Shown here: piece after piece, positions 25,774-34,034 of the stretch | Layout: every line of letters begins with the position of its first letter | Position numbering within the stretch: the stretch's first letter is position 1 | Assembly: GCF_018129085.1 (NCBI RefSeq) | Contig: NZ_JAAGBB010000012.1 | Span: forward strand, 98,519 to 162,518 | Origin: Plastoroseomonas hellenica | GTDB lineage: Bacteria; Pseudomonadota; Alphaproteobacteria; Acetobacterales; Acetobacteraceae | Length of the DNA: 64,000 bases | Reading direction: 5' to 3' | Notes under the pieces: model-generated | The model's input: only the letters and a program-made list of their open reading frames with translations | What the model was told of the DNA's origin: nothing | Databases searched by the model: none | Translations under genes and position numbers: made by a program

Positions 25774-26325
25774 TTAAAGCGTCTCCAAAATCATGTTGCC
25801 GTTGGTGTAGACGCAGATATCGGCTGCGATCTTCATCGAGCGCCGGCAGATCTCGGCCGCATCGACGCCCTCCACCGGCAGCAGCGCACGCGCGGCGGAC
25901 AGAGCGTAATTGCCGCCCGACCCGATGCCGATCACGGAATCCTCGGGCTCCAGCACATCGCCCTGGCCGGTGATGAGCAGCGAGCGATCCTTGTCGGCGA
26001 CCGCCAGCAGGGCTTCGAGGCGGCGCAGGTAGCGGTCGGTGCGCCAATCCTTGGCGAGCTCGACCGCGGCGCGCTCGAGCTGGTCGGGGAAGCGCTCGAG
26101 CTTGGCTTCCAGCCGCTCGAGCAGGGTGAAAGCATCGGCGGTAGCGCCGGCGAAACCGGCGAGGACCCGGCCATTGGCGATGCGGCGGACCTTCCGCGCA
26201 TTGCCCTTCACCACGGTCTGGCCGATCGAGACCTGGCCGTCGCCGGCCATCGCCACCTGGCCATCCTTGCGGACGCAGAGGATGGTGGTGCCGTGCCAGC
26301 CGAGAGGATCATGTGAGGATTGCAT
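25774..26325 (-). CDS. hslV: ATP-dependent protease HslUV, peptidase subunit HslV
   Basis: The start at [20 protein letters not shown] gives 183 residues, the family length; the next upstream in-frame ATG would add an unlikely tail. Processing before the first Thr of TTILCVRK should expose the catalytic N-terminal Thr, with the conserved Lys in [12 protein letters not shown]. HslV forms two stacked hexamers capped by HslU. It is divergent from hisB. Confidence 0.96.
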   Translation of the reverse strand: MQSSHDPLGWHGTTILCVRKDGQVAMAGDGQVSIGQTVVKGNARKVRRIANGRVLAGFAGATADAFTLLERLEAKLERFPDQLERAAVELAKDWRTDRYLRRLEALLAVADKDRSLLITGQGDVLEPEDSVIGIGSGGNYALSAARALLPVEGVDAAEICRRSMKIAADICVYTNGNMILETL

Positions 26326-26483
26326 GATCGCGCAGATGGCATCGCGACTGGCGCCCGACAACGGGGGTAGGGCTGCCATGCCGATGCCGCAACCTTCGCC
26401 GTGGACAAGCCCGGCCGCGGCAGCCGAGACTGCCCCGCCGCGCCCGGTTGTGGCACGCCCGGGCCCGGCGTAGAGAGGCGCCC

Positions 26484-27095
26484 ATGGACGGCACCCTGAC
26501 CCCCCGCCGGGCCGAGATCGCCCGGGCGACCAGCGAAACGCGCATCCGCGCGACGCTCGACCTCGACGGGTCGGGCGCGAGCGAGATCGCGACCGGGATC
26601 GGCTTCCTCGACCACATGCTCACGGCCCTTGCCCGGCATGGCATGCTGGACCTGACGGTCGAGGCGCAGGGCGACCTGCATATCGACTTCCACCACACCA
26701 CCGAGGATGTCGGCATCGTGCTCGGCCAAGCGGTGCGCAAGGCACTCGGCGAGAAGCGAGGCATCCGCCGCTACGGCCATGCCGTTGTGCCGATGGACGA
26801 GGCGCTGGTGGAAGCCGCGATCGACATCTCCGGCCGCCCCTTCCTCGCCTGGAACGTGACCTTCGCGCGCGACAAGATCGGCGAGATGGACACCGAGCTG
26901 TTCGAGGAGTTCTTCCGCGCCTTCGCGACCAATGCCGGGATCACCCTGCATGTGATCCAGAAGGCCGGCAGCAACGCGCACCACATCGCGGAAGCCGCCT
27001 TCAAGGCGCTCGCCCGCGCGCTCCGCGCCGCGGTGGAGCCCGATCCGCGCGCCGGCGTGGCCATCCCCTCCACCAAGGGTGTGCTGGAGGCGTGA
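26484..27095 (+). CDS. hisB: imidazoleglycerol-phosphate dehydratase
   Basis: This 203-residue monofunctional HisB carries the metal-binding His motifs FHHTTEDVG and [14 protein letters not shown] and the N-terminal [15 protein letters not shown]. It dehydrates imidazole glycerol phosphate to imidazole acetol phosphate in histidine synthesis. It is the first gene of the his cluster, overlapping the DUF2628 gene by one base (TGATG). Confidence 0.97.
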   Translation: MDGTLTPRRAEIARATSETRIRATLDLDGSGASEIATGIGFLDHMLTALARHGMLDLTVEAQGDLHIDFHHTTEDVGIVLGQAVRKALGEKRGIRRYGHAVVPMDEALVEAAIDISGRPFLAWNVTFARDKIGEMDTELFEEFFRAFATNAGITLHVIQKAGSNAHHIAEAAFKALARALRAAVEPDPRAGVAIPSTKGVLEA

Positions 27096-27478
27096 TGCGC
27101 GCCTTCACCCTGCATGCCGCCCCCGGACATCAGCCACTGCTGATCCCGGAAGGCTTCTCCTGGGGCGCCTTCGTCTTCGCGCCCTTCTGGCTGCTACGCC
27201 ATGGGCTCTGGCTCGGCCTGCTGGCCTATGTCGCGGGCTTCGCGGCGATCGCGCTTGCCGCGCCGCCGGGCTGGCGCAGCCTCGGCCTCCTGGCGCTGCA
27301 TCTGCTGGCGGGGTTCGAGGCGCGGGATCTGCTGCGCGCCAAGCTGGCGCGCCGGGGGCGCGATGTCCGCGCTGTGATCTTCGGCATGGACGAGGACGCG
27401 GCCTTGCTGCGTGCCTTGTCCCAGGACGAGGCTTTGCGCGCCGAGGCGGCGCGCGCGGTGCAGGGGGGACGGGCATGA
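27095..27478 (+). CDS. DUF2628 domain-containing membrane protein
   Basis: The 127-residue protein has GFSWGAFVFAPFWLLRHGLW near the start, the DUF2628 signature, and two or three hydrophobic segments. It is embedded in the his operon with one-base and four-base overlaps on either side. The placement between hisB and hisH is, to my knowledge, seen in other alphaproteobacteria, but no role in histidine synthesis is known. Confidence 0.88.
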   Translation: MRAFTLHAAPGHQPLLIPEGFSWGAFVFAPFWLLRHGLWLGLLAYVAGFAAIALAAPPGWRSLGLLALHLLAGFEARDLLRAKLARRGRDVRAVIFGMDEDAALLRALSQDEALRAEAARAVQGGRA

Positions 27479-28131
27479 TGCGGGTCGCGATCGTGGACAC
27501 CGGTTCGGGCAACCTCGCGTCGGTGCTCCAGGCGGTCGAAAAGGCTGCTGACAATGCGGAGATCGCGGTGCGCGCCGCGGTCACCACCGCGGTCGCCGAT
27601 GTGCGCGCGGCCGACCGCATCATCCTGCCCGGCCAGGGCGCCTTCGCCGCGGTGAAGCGCGGGCTCGACGCGCTGGACGGCATGCAGGACGCGATCGACA
27701 TCCGGGTGCGGGCCGAGGGCGTGCCCTTCTTCGGCATCTGCGTCGGCATGCAGATCCTGTTCGAGCGCGGGTTGGAGCATGGCGTCAGCTTCGGCCTTGG
27801 CTGGTTCCAGGGCCAGGTCACGCCGATGGACCCGAAGGACAAGGACGGCAACCCGCTGCCGCTGCCGCAGATGGGCTGGAACGCGCTCGACTTCGAAGAA
27901 GGCCATCACCCCGTGCTGGACGGCATCGAGAAGGGCAGCCACGCCTATTTCGTCCATTCCTACGCGGCGACCGGCCATGACGAGGACTACGTCATCGCCA
28001 CCACCGATTACGGCGGCCCGGTCTGCGCCATGATCGCGCGGTCCAACATCGTCGCCGCCCAGTTCCATGTCGAGAAGAGCGGCGAGGTCGGCCTCGCCAT
28101 GCTCGCCAACTTCCTCCGCTGGGAGCCGTGA
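27475..28131 (+). CDS. hisH: imidazole glycerol phosphate synthase, glutaminase subunit
   Basis: The 218-residue protein is a class I glutamine amidotransferase: the nucleophile Cys is in FFGICVGMQILFERG (about residue 89) and the catalytic His-Glu in QFHVEKSGEVG near the C-terminus. It releases ammonia for HisF, channelled through the HisHF complex. ATGATG at the start overlaps the DUF2628 stop. Confidence 0.97.
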   Translation: MMRVAIVDTGSGNLASVLQAVEKAADNAEIAVRAAVTTAVADVRAADRIILPGQGAFAAVKRGLDALDGMQDAIDIRVRAEGVPFFGICVGMQILFERGLEHGVSFGLGWFQGQVTPMDPKDKDGNPLPLPQMGWNALDFEEGHHPVLDGIEKGSHAYFVHSYAATGHDEDYVIATTDYGGPVCAMIARSNIVAAQFHVEKSGEVGLAMLANFLRWEP

Positions 28132-28709
28132 TGGCGCACGCCGCCGCCCACCAGCTCGACGTCCAGCGCGTCGAGGAGCTGAACGACGCCGAGATGGGCG
28201 AGCTCTGCGAGGCGACCGACGCTGCCATCATCGAGGGTGGCGGCTTCGGCTGGCTGGGCCCGCAGGGGCGCGCGCCGCTGGAGCGGCATTTCCGCGGCGT
28301 GCTGCTGGTGCCGGAGCGCGAGCTCTTCGTGGCGCGGATGGACGGGCACATCGTGGGTTCCGCCCAGCTCGTGCGCCCGCCGCGCAACAACGAGGCGCAG
28401 GCCTTCGCGGCGCAGCTCACCCACGCCTATATCGCCCCTTACGCGCGCGGCTTCGGTCTGGCGCGGCTGCTGATGAAGCGGGTCGAGGAATACGCCGCCG
28501 CCGCCGGCCATCGGGTGCTGAACCTCGACGTGCGGGAAACCCAATCCACCGCCATCGCGCTGTTCGAGGCGGTGGGCTACCGGCACTGGGGCACCCATCC
28601 CTTCTATGCCCGGGCCGATGGCCGCACCGTCGCAGGGCTCCATTACTACAAGCTGCTGGAGCCCGGGCGCGGCCGGAAGACCGACGCGCTGATCTCCGAA
28701 AGCCAGTGA
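28131..28709 (+). CDS. GNAT family N-acetyltransferase
   Basis: This 192-residue protein has a central acetyl-CoA-binding region APYARGFGLARLLMKRVEEY (R/Q-x-x-G-x-G/A type), then LNLDVRETQSTAIALFEAVG. It sits inside the his operon between hisH and hisA, with a TGATG overlap. Its acceptor is unknown; it may simply travel with the operon. The end of the gene, including its stop, is duplicated as an 11-base tandem repeat (28701-28720). Confidence 0.88.
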   Translation: MAHAAAHQLDVQRVEELNDAEMGELCEATDAAIIEGGGFGWLGPQGRAPLERHFRGVLLVPERELFVARMDGHIVGSAQLVRPPRNNEAQAFAAQLTHAYIAPYARGFGLARLLMKRVEEYAAAAGHRVLNLDVRETQSTAIALFEAVGYRHWGTHPFYARADGRTVAGLHYYKLLEPGRGRKTDALISESQ

Positions 28710-28721
28710 AGAGCCAGTGAG

Positions 28722-29450
28722 ATGACCGCCTTCACGCTCTACCCCGCCATCGATCTGAAGGGCGGGCGCGTCGTGCGCCTGAAGCGCGGCGACATGGACC
28801 AGGCGACCGTCTATGGGGAGGACCCCGCCGCCCAGGCGGCCGTCTTCGCGCGCCAGGGCTTTGCCTGGGTGCATGTGGTCGATCTCGACGGCGCCTTCGC
28901 CGGCAAGCCCGCGAATGAGGCGGCCGTGCGCGCCATCCTGGCCGCCGCGCCGATCCCCGTGCAGCTCGGCGGCGGCATCCGCGGCATGGCGACTGTCGAA
29001 GCCTGGCTCGCGGCCGGGGTGGCGCGGGTCATCCTGGGCTCGGCCGCGGTGAAGGACCCGGATTTCGCGCGCGCCGCCTGCCGGGCCTTCCCGGGGCGCA
29101 TCGCCGTCGGCATCGATGCGCGGGGCGGCATGGTGGCGACCGAGGGCTGGGCCGAGACCAGCACCGTCTCCGCCCGCGACCTCGCGCTCGGCTTCGAGGA
29201 TGCCGGGGCGGCGGCCATCATCTACACCGACATCGACCGCGACGGCATGCTGGGCGGCGTCAACCTGGACGCGACGGTGGCACTGGCCCGCGCCCTGACC
29301 ACACCGGTCATCGCCTCCGGCGGCGTCGCCTCGATCGCCGATCTCAGGGCGCTGCGCGCGGTGGCGGGCGAGGGGGTCGCCGGCGTCATCATCGGCCGCG
29401 CCCTCTATGACGGCCGGATCGACCTAACCGAGGCCCTGGCGCTCGGCTGA
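28722..29450 (+). CDS. hisA: phosphoribosylformimino-5-aminoimidazole carboxamide ribotide isomerase
   Basis: This is a 242-residue beta/alpha barrel. The catalytic Asp pair is in [19 protein letters not shown] (residue about 10) and [14 protein letters not shown] (about 168), with phosphate-binding GGGIRG and ASGGVAS. It catalyses the Amadori isomerisation of ProFAR to PRFAR. It lies 12 bases after the GNAT gene. Confidence 0.97.
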   Translation: MTAFTLYPAIDLKGGRVVRLKRGDMDQATVYGEDPAAQAAVFARQGFAWVHVVDLDGAFAGKPANEAAVRAILAAAPIPVQLGGGIRGMATVEAWLAAGVARVILGSAAVKDPDFARAACRAFPGRIAVGIDARGGMVATEGWAETSTVSARDLALGFEDAGAAAIIYTDIDRDGMLGGVNLDATVALARALTTPVIASGGVASIADLRALRAVAGEGVAGVIIGRALYDGRIDLTEALALG

Positions 29451-29452
29451 TC

Positions 29453-29469
29453 GCCGGATTTTTTCCGGC
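29453..29469 (+). other. short stem-loop with T loop after hisA
   Basis: Arms gccgga and tccggc flank a loop of five T, beginning 2 bases past the hisA stop in a 161-base gap before hisF. It may be an attenuator or mRNA-stabilising hairpin. There is no T-run after the stem, so termination is doubtful. Confidence 0.3.
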
Positions 29470-29611
29470 CACCGCCCTGGAGCACGGCAGGGTCGCCCGA
29501 GGCACAACGGTTTCGCCGAATGAACACTTGACCGCGCGAGACTTCGCCGTCATCGCGGAGAAAGTTTGCGCGCGTCCGCGCGCCCACCGACAACCTGGGA
29601 AATCATCCGCC

Positions 29612-30391
29612 ATGCTGGCGCTGCGCGTGATCCCCTGCCTCGATGTGAAGGATGGCCGCGTCGTCAAGGGCGTGAACTTCCTGGAACTCCGCGACGCCGG
29701 CGATCCGGTGGAGCAGGCGCGCACCTATGATGCCGAGGGGGCGGACGAGATCACCTTCCTCGACATCGCAGCCAGCCACGAGAACCGCGACACCATCCTC
29801 GACGTCGTGTCGCGGACGGCGGCGCAGGTCTTCATCCCGCTGACCGTCGGCGGCGGCGTGCGCAGCGTCGAGGATGTGCGCCGCCTGTTGCTGGCCGGCG
29901 CCGACAAGGCGTCGATCAACTCCGCCGCGGTCGCCGAGCCGGAGCTGGTGGGCCGCGCCGCGGAAGCCTTCGGCAGCCAGGCGATCGTGGTCGCGATCGA
30001 TGCCAAGCGCGTGGCGCCCGACCGCTGGGAGGTCTTCACCCATGGCGGGCGGCGGGAGACCGGGATCGACGCGGTCGCCTGGGCGCAACGCATGGAAAGC
30101 CTCGGCGCCGGGGAGCTGCTGGTAACATCCATGGACCGCGACGGGACCAAGCAGGGCTTCGACACCGGCCTGCTGCGCGCGATCCGCCGCGTGGTGCGGC
30201 TGCCGCTGGTGGCCTCGGGCGGGGTCGGCAGTGCCGATCACTTTGTGGCGGGGGCGGAGGCCGGAGCGACCGGACTGCTCGCCGCCAGCGTTTTTCACTA
30301 TGGGGAGCTCCGCATCGCGGATGCCAAGGCGGCGCTGGCCGCCGCCGGCCTGCCGGTGCGGCCGTTGCCCGCGAGGTTGAGGGCCGCGTGA
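29612..30391 (+). CDS. hisF: imidazole glycerol phosphate synthase, cyclase subunit
   Basis: The start at [20 protein letters not shown] gives 259 residues. The catalytic Asp residues are in PCLDVKDG (about 11) and [12 protein letters not shown] (about 130). It converts PRFAR plus ammonia from HisH into imidazole glycerol phosphate and AICAR. An upstream ATG at 29528 lacks HisF-like sequence. Confidence 0.97.
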   Translation: MLALRVIPCLDVKDGRVVKGVNFLELRDAGDPVEQARTYDAEGADEITFLDIAASHENRDTILDVVSRTAAQVFIPLTVGGGVRSVEDVRRLLLAGADKASINSAAVAEPELVGRAAEAFGSQAIVVAIDAKRVAPDRWEVFTHGGRRETGIDAVAWAQRMESLGAGELLVTSMDRDGTKQGFDTGLLRAIRRVVRLPLVASGGVGSADHFVAGAEAGATGLLAASVFHYGELRIADAKAALAAAGLPVRPLPARLRAA

Positions 30392-30392
30392 C

Positions 30393-30959
30393 ATGGCGAA
30401 GCTTGTGAAGCAGAAGAACCCGGCGAAGCTCGCCGCGGCGAAGAAGGCCAATGGCAAGAAGCAGGCGGTGAAGAAGCCGGCCGGAAAGAAGCGCAGCGTG
30501 CCGCTGCCCGCGGCGCTGGGCCTGCCGCCGGCGCCGGTGCCGAAGCGCATCAAGCGTGTGGAAGGGCGGGTGCTGACGCCGATCGAGGCCCCGGCGGGCA
30601 TCGATGCCGGCATCCTCGACACGCTCTGGACCACGGTCGAAAGCCGCCGCATCGCGGGCGACGTGACCCAGTCGCATTCCGCGCGGCTGCTGTCGCGGGG
30701 CACGCCCAAGGTGGCGCAGAAGCTCGGCGAGGAAGCGGTCGAGTGCGTCATCGAGGCGACGCTCGGCAACCACCGCGGCACCGTGCTGGAATCGGCCGAC
30801 CTGCTCTATCACCTGATCGTCCTCTGGGTGGATGCCGGTATCCAGCCGGCCGAGATCTGGTCGGAACTGGCGCGGCGCCAGGGGATCAGTGGCATCGCCG
30901 AAAAGGCGGCCCGTCCGGCGGGGCTGATGCGAGCGGCGGGGACGCGCAAGCTGCCCTGA
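30393..30959 (+). CDS. hisE: phosphoribosyl-ATP diphosphatase with Lys/Ala/Pro-rich N-terminal extension
   Basis: The C-terminal 110 or so residues are HisE: LDTLWTTVESRR, then the MazG-like metal motif AQKLGEEAVECVIEATLG and ESADLLYHLIVLW. HisE is normally about 105-110 residues, but this product is 188, with about 70 extra residues at the front, very rich in Lys, Ala and Pro (KKANGKKQAVKKPAGKK), like a histone H1 tail. The ATG is one base after the hisF stop, and no other start fits better, so the extension is probably translated. It hydrolyses PR-ATP to PR-AMP. The extension may bind nucleic acid or be a linker. Confidence 0.93.
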   Translation: MAKLVKQKNPAKLAAAKKANGKKQAVKKPAGKKRSVPLPAALGLPPAPVPKRIKRVEGRVLTPIEAPAGIDAGILDTLWTTVESRRIAGDVTQSHSARLLSRGTPKVAQKLGEEAVECVIEATLGNHRGTVLESADLLYHLIVLWVDAGIQPAEIWSELARRQGISGIAEKAARPAGLMRAAGTRKLP

Positions 30960-31035
30960 CGCCGGCGCTTGCCGCCGGGCAAGAAAACCGGTTCTCCTGC
31001 GGGACGTGTCGCGATCGACACGGAAAAGGGGGACC

Positions 31036-31671
31036 ATGTCCGGCAGCGACCGCCGACCGATCGCCGCGCGCGGAACGCGCCCGGCCCAGGCCGTCGCCGG
31101 CTGGCTGATCCGCCGCGGCGCCTCGGCCGACGGCATCTCCATCGCCGGCATGCTCTGCGCCCTGGCCGCCGGCCTCTGCCTCGCCGGCGTCTGGCTGGCA
31201 CCGAGCGCCGCGCGGCCGCTCTGGCTGCTGGCGGCGCTGCTGGTGCAGTTGCGGCTGGCCGCCAACCTGCTCGACGGCATGGTGGCGATCGGGCGCGGCA
31301 TCGCCTCCCCGCGCGGGGAGCTGTTCAACGAGGTGCCGGACCGCATCTCTGACACCGCGATCCTGGTCGGGCTCGGGCTCGCCGCCGGGGGCGATTGGGC
31401 GCTCGGCCTCGGCGCCTCGCTCGCCGCCATGGCGACCGCCTATGCGCGCGCCGTGGGACGCGCCGCCGGTGCGCCGAGCGATTTCCGCGGCCCGATGGCG
31501 AAGCAGCACCGGATGGCGCTGGTGACAGCGATCGCCCTCTGGTGCGGGCTGACGCCGGCGGGCTGGGTCGGCGCACTGCCGCGCTGGGCGCTGATCGCCA
31601 TCATCCTGCTCGCGACCCTCACCGCGCTGCGCCGCCTCCTGGGGGCGGCACGGGCGCTGGAAGCGCGCTGA
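31036..31671 (+). CDS. CDP-alcohol phosphatidyltransferase family membrane protein (YnbA-like)
   Basis: The start at 31036 has a GGGGGACC ribosome site and gives 211 residues with five or six membrane segments. The family motif DxxDGxxAR(8)GxxxDxxxD appears as NLLDGMVAI followed by GELFNEVPDRISD: two of the four Asp are Asn and the Arg is Ile. I recall the NLxDGMVA/GELxNExPDR form from the YnbA branch. It precedes a CdsA-like and an acyltransferase gene with tight overlaps, like E. coli ynbABC. The product lipid is unknown. Confidence 0.85.
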   Translation: MSGSDRRPIAARGTRPAQAVAGWLIRRGASADGISIAGMLCALAAGLCLAGVWLAPSAARPLWLLAALLVQLRLAANLLDGMVAIGRGIASPRGELFNEVPDRISDTAILVGLGLAAGGDWALGLGASLAAMATAYARAVGRAAGAPSDFRGPMAKQHRMALVTAIALWCGLTPAGWVGALPRWALIAIILLATLTALRRLLGAARALEAR

Positions 31672-32669
31672 TGGCCGGCGAGCCCTTCATCGCGCCGATC
31701 GGCGTCATGCTCGCATCGCCCGTCACCATCTGGATCCTGGCCGCGGTCTTCGCGGTGGTGGCGGGCGCGGCGCTGGTGATCGCTGGGCTGTCGCTGACCG
31801 GCGCCGCCGCGCCGGCGATGCGGCGGGAGCTGCGGCTGCGCCTGCTCTCCTGGTGCTGGCTGCTGCCATTGATGTTCGGGCCGGTGCTGGCGGGCCGGGT
31901 CTGGACGATCGCGGCGGTGACGGCGCTCGGGCTGCTCTGCTTCCGCGAATACGCGCGCGCGACCGGGCTGTTCCGGGACTGGGTCATCATTGGCGCCGTG
32001 CTGCTCGGCGTGCTGGCGGTGAACTTCGCGGTGCTCGACCACTGGTACGGGTTCTTCGTGGCGCTCTGGCCGCTGACGGTCGGCGTGATCGCGATCGCAT
32101 CGATCCCGGTCGACCGGCCGGCCGGCTACATCCAGCGCAGCGCGCTCGGCGTCTTCGGCTACATGCTGTTTGGCGCCGGGCTCGCGCATCTCGGCTACAT
32201 GGCGAATGATCCGGGTTACCGCCCGATCCTCCTGATGCTGATGGCGACGGTGGCGCTGAGCGACGTCGCCGCCTTCACCTTCGGCAAGCTGATCGGCGGC
32301 CCCAAGCTGCTGCCGGCGACCAGCCCGAACAAATCCGTCGCCGGCGCGCTCGGCGCGCTGGCGACGACGACGGCGGTGGTCGCCTTCCTCGCCGCCGCGG
32401 TGTTCCAAGGCACCAACATGGACAAGCCGCACTGGCTGGTCTGCTTCGGGCTGATCGTCGGCATCGCGGCGCAGGCGGGCGACCTGATGCTCTCCTCCAT
32501 CAAGCGGGACATCGGCATCAAGGACATGGGCGTGACCCTGCCCGGCCATGGCGGCGTGCTGGACCGCTTCAACAGCCTGCTGCTGGTCGCGCCGGCTGCC
32601 TTCCACTTCATCGGCTACTTCGTCGGCTTCGGCCTGCAGCAGCCGACCCGGCTGATCACCGGCGGATGA
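31671..32669 (+). CDS. phosphatidate cytidylyltransferase family protein (CdsA/YnbB-like)
   Basis: The 332-residue inner-membrane protein has eight or so hydrophobic segments. Its C-terminal region LMLSSIKRDIGIKDMG then PGHGGVLDRFNSL is the CdsA signature, with the conserved Asp in LDRFNS. CdsA makes CDP-diacylglycerol from phosphatidate and CTP. The one-base overlap with the preceding gene and four-base overlap with the following acyltransferase show a phospholipid module. A housekeeping cdsA (usually beside uppS and dxr) should exist elsewhere. Confidence 0.9.
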   Translation: MAGEPFIAPIGVMLASPVTIWILAAVFAVVAGAALVIAGLSLTGAAAPAMRRELRLRLLSWCWLLPLMFGPVLAGRVWTIAAVTALGLLCFREYARATGLFRDWVIIGAVLLGVLAVNFAVLDHWYGFFVALWPLTVGVIAIASIPVDRPAGYIQRSALGVFGYMLFGAGLAHLGYMANDPGYRPILLMLMATVALSDVAAFTFGKLIGGPKLLPATSPNKSVAGALGALATTTAVVAFLAAAVFQGTNMDKPHWLVCFGLIVGIAAQAGDLMLSSIKRDIGIKDMGVTLPGHGGVLDRFNSLLLVAPAAFHFIGYFVGFGLQQPTRLITGG

Positions 32670-33382
32670 TGGACTGGCAGCTCAAGCCGGCGCGCGACCT
32701 GGGGCTCAGCGGCCGCGACCGGCTGCGCAGCCTGAGCCGGGAGCCGGGGCTGCCTGCCGCCGCCATCGCCTTCCTCTGGCGCCGCTTGCTGCGCGGCTAT
32801 CTGGCCCTGTTCCATGGGCTGCGGGTGAGCGGGGTGGAGCACCTGCCGCCCCCACCCTTCGTGCTGATCGCCAACCATGCGAGCCATCTGGACGCGCTGA
32901 CGCTGAGCGCCGTGCTGCGCGGCGCCGCGGCGCGACGGGCCTTCGTGCTGGCGGCGGGCGACACCTTCTTCACCTCGCTGCCCATGGCCGCCTTCGCGGC
33001 GCATGCGATCAACGCCCTGCCGATCTGGCGGCGCCGCACCCGCTCCAGCGACCTCACGACGCTCAGGATGCGGCTGCTGGAGGACCGGCTGGTCCTGGTC
33101 CTGTTCCCGGAAGGCACCCGCAGCCGCGACGGCGCCATCGCGCGCTTCCAGCCCGGGATCGGCGCGCTGATCGCCGGCACCGCAGTGCCGGTCGTCCCCT
33201 GCTGGATCGAAGGCGCCTTCGCCGCCTGGCCGGCGCAGCGCCGCCTGCCGCGCCCTGGGCCGCTCAGCCTGAGGATCGGCGCGCCGCTCCGCTTCGAGAC
33301 TGCGGAAAACGGCCGCGCGGGCTGGGAGACAGTCGCCACGGCCTGCGAAGCCGCCGTGGGGGACCTCGCCCCAGGCGCGTAG
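32666..33382 (+). CDS. 1-acyl-sn-glycerol-3-phosphate acyltransferase (PlsC-like)
   Basis: The 238-residue protein has the PlsC block I motif NHASHLD (HxxxxD) and block III FPEGTRSRDG. One N-terminal hydrophobic stretch suggests membrane association. It would acylate lysophosphatidate to phosphatidate, the substrate of the CdsA-like enzyme encoded just upstream. The ATG overlaps that gene's stop (ATGA). Confidence 0.9.
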   Translation: MMDWQLKPARDLGLSGRDRLRSLSREPGLPAAAIAFLWRRLLRGYLALFHGLRVSGVEHLPPPPFVLIANHASHLDALTLSAVLRGAAARRAFVLAAGDTFFTSLPMAAFAAHAINALPIWRRRTRSSDLTTLRMRLLEDRLVLVLFPEGTRSRDGAIARFQPGIGALIAGTAVPVVPCWIEGAFAAWPAQRRLPRPGPLSLRIGAPLRFETAENGRAGWETVATACEAAVGDLAPGA

Positions 33383-33469
33383 CCTCCCAGGCTGGCGGTC
33401 AGGGACGGGGGGCTTGCCCCGCGCCGCCGCCGGGGCATCCTGCACCCCAAAAGCCAAGGAACCCGCCCC

Positions 33470-33859
33470 ATGAGCGTCACCGGCCTGCCGCCCTATGACC
33501 CGCAGAACATCTTCGCCCGCATCCTGCGGGGGGAGATCCCCTGCAAACGCGTGCATGAGGATGGCTTCGCGCTCGCCTTTCACGACATCAATCCGCAGGC
33601 GCCGGTGCACGTGCTCGTGATTCCGAAGGGTGCCTATGTCTCGGCCGTGGATTTCGGCGCCACCGCCAATGACGCCGAGATCGCCGGCTTCTGGCGCGCC
33701 GTCGCGGCGACCGCGAAGGCGCTCGGCCTGGAGGAGGGCGGCTATCGCATCCTGAGCAACATCGGCCCCGATGGTGGCCAGGAAGTGCCGCATTTCCACG
33801 TCCATATCTTCGGCGGCAAGCGGCTCGGCCGCATGGTCGCGAAGGAGGCCGCCCCCTGA
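33470..33859 (+). CDS. HIT family protein (HinT-like nucleotide hydrolase)
   Basis: The 129-residue protein begins with NIFARILRGEIPC and ends with the histidine triad PHFHVHIFGGKRLG (HxHxH). HinT enzymes hydrolyse purine nucleoside phosphoramidates. An AAGGAA ribosome site precedes the ATG. It lies downstream of the his/phospholipid cluster, often the place of HIT genes in alphaproteobacteria. It is followed by a strong hairpin. Confidence 0.93.
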   Translation: MSVTGLPPYDPQNIFARILRGEIPCKRVHEDGFALAFHDINPQAPVHVLVIPKGAYVSAVDFGATANDAEIAGFWRAVAATAKALGLEEGGYRILSNIGPDGGQEVPHFHVHIFGGKRLGRMVAKEAAP

Positions 33860-33880
33860 TCCGACATAGGTGAAACCAAC

Positions 33881-33903
33881 GGCACGCGTACTTCCCGCGT
33901 GCC
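33881..33903 (+). terminator. 8-bp hairpin after the HIT gene
   Basis: Arms ggcacgcg and cgcgtgcc pair perfectly around a 7-base loop, 21 bases past the stop. It probably ends the his-to-HIT transcript. The rest of the 175-base gap to the next gene is GC-rich hairpin DNA, including the repeat at 33938-33974. Confidence 0.5.
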
Positions 33904-33937
33904 GAGCGCCCGCATGGGCGCCGCCGGTAGTCCGGCG

Positions 33938-33974
33938 AAGCCAAGCCGCGCGGATGCGCGGCGCCCGGCGCCCG
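33938..33974. repeat. short GC-rich hairpin repeat
   Basis: The string aagccaagccgcgcggatgc, then gcggcgcccggcgc, resembles 25736-25765. The conserved strings flank hairpins with different bases, as in a small palindromic repeat. It was found by eye only. Confidence 0.35.
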
Positions 33975-34034
33975 GCGCCTGAGGGCAGGTGTATATACCT
34001 TGCCGGATCGGCGCCGGGGGCCGACATTCGGTGC

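Noticed and set aside
30960..31035. Hairpins between hisE and the CDP-alcohol transferase gene as a riboswitch
   Set aside because: Two short stems (for example gtgtcg-cgat-cgacac) are present but no conserved aptamer pattern; the gap is only 76 bases.
33988..34008. AT-rich gtatatac as a promoter -10 or operator
   Set aside because: It stands out only because of the high GC background; no matching -35 or paired site was found.
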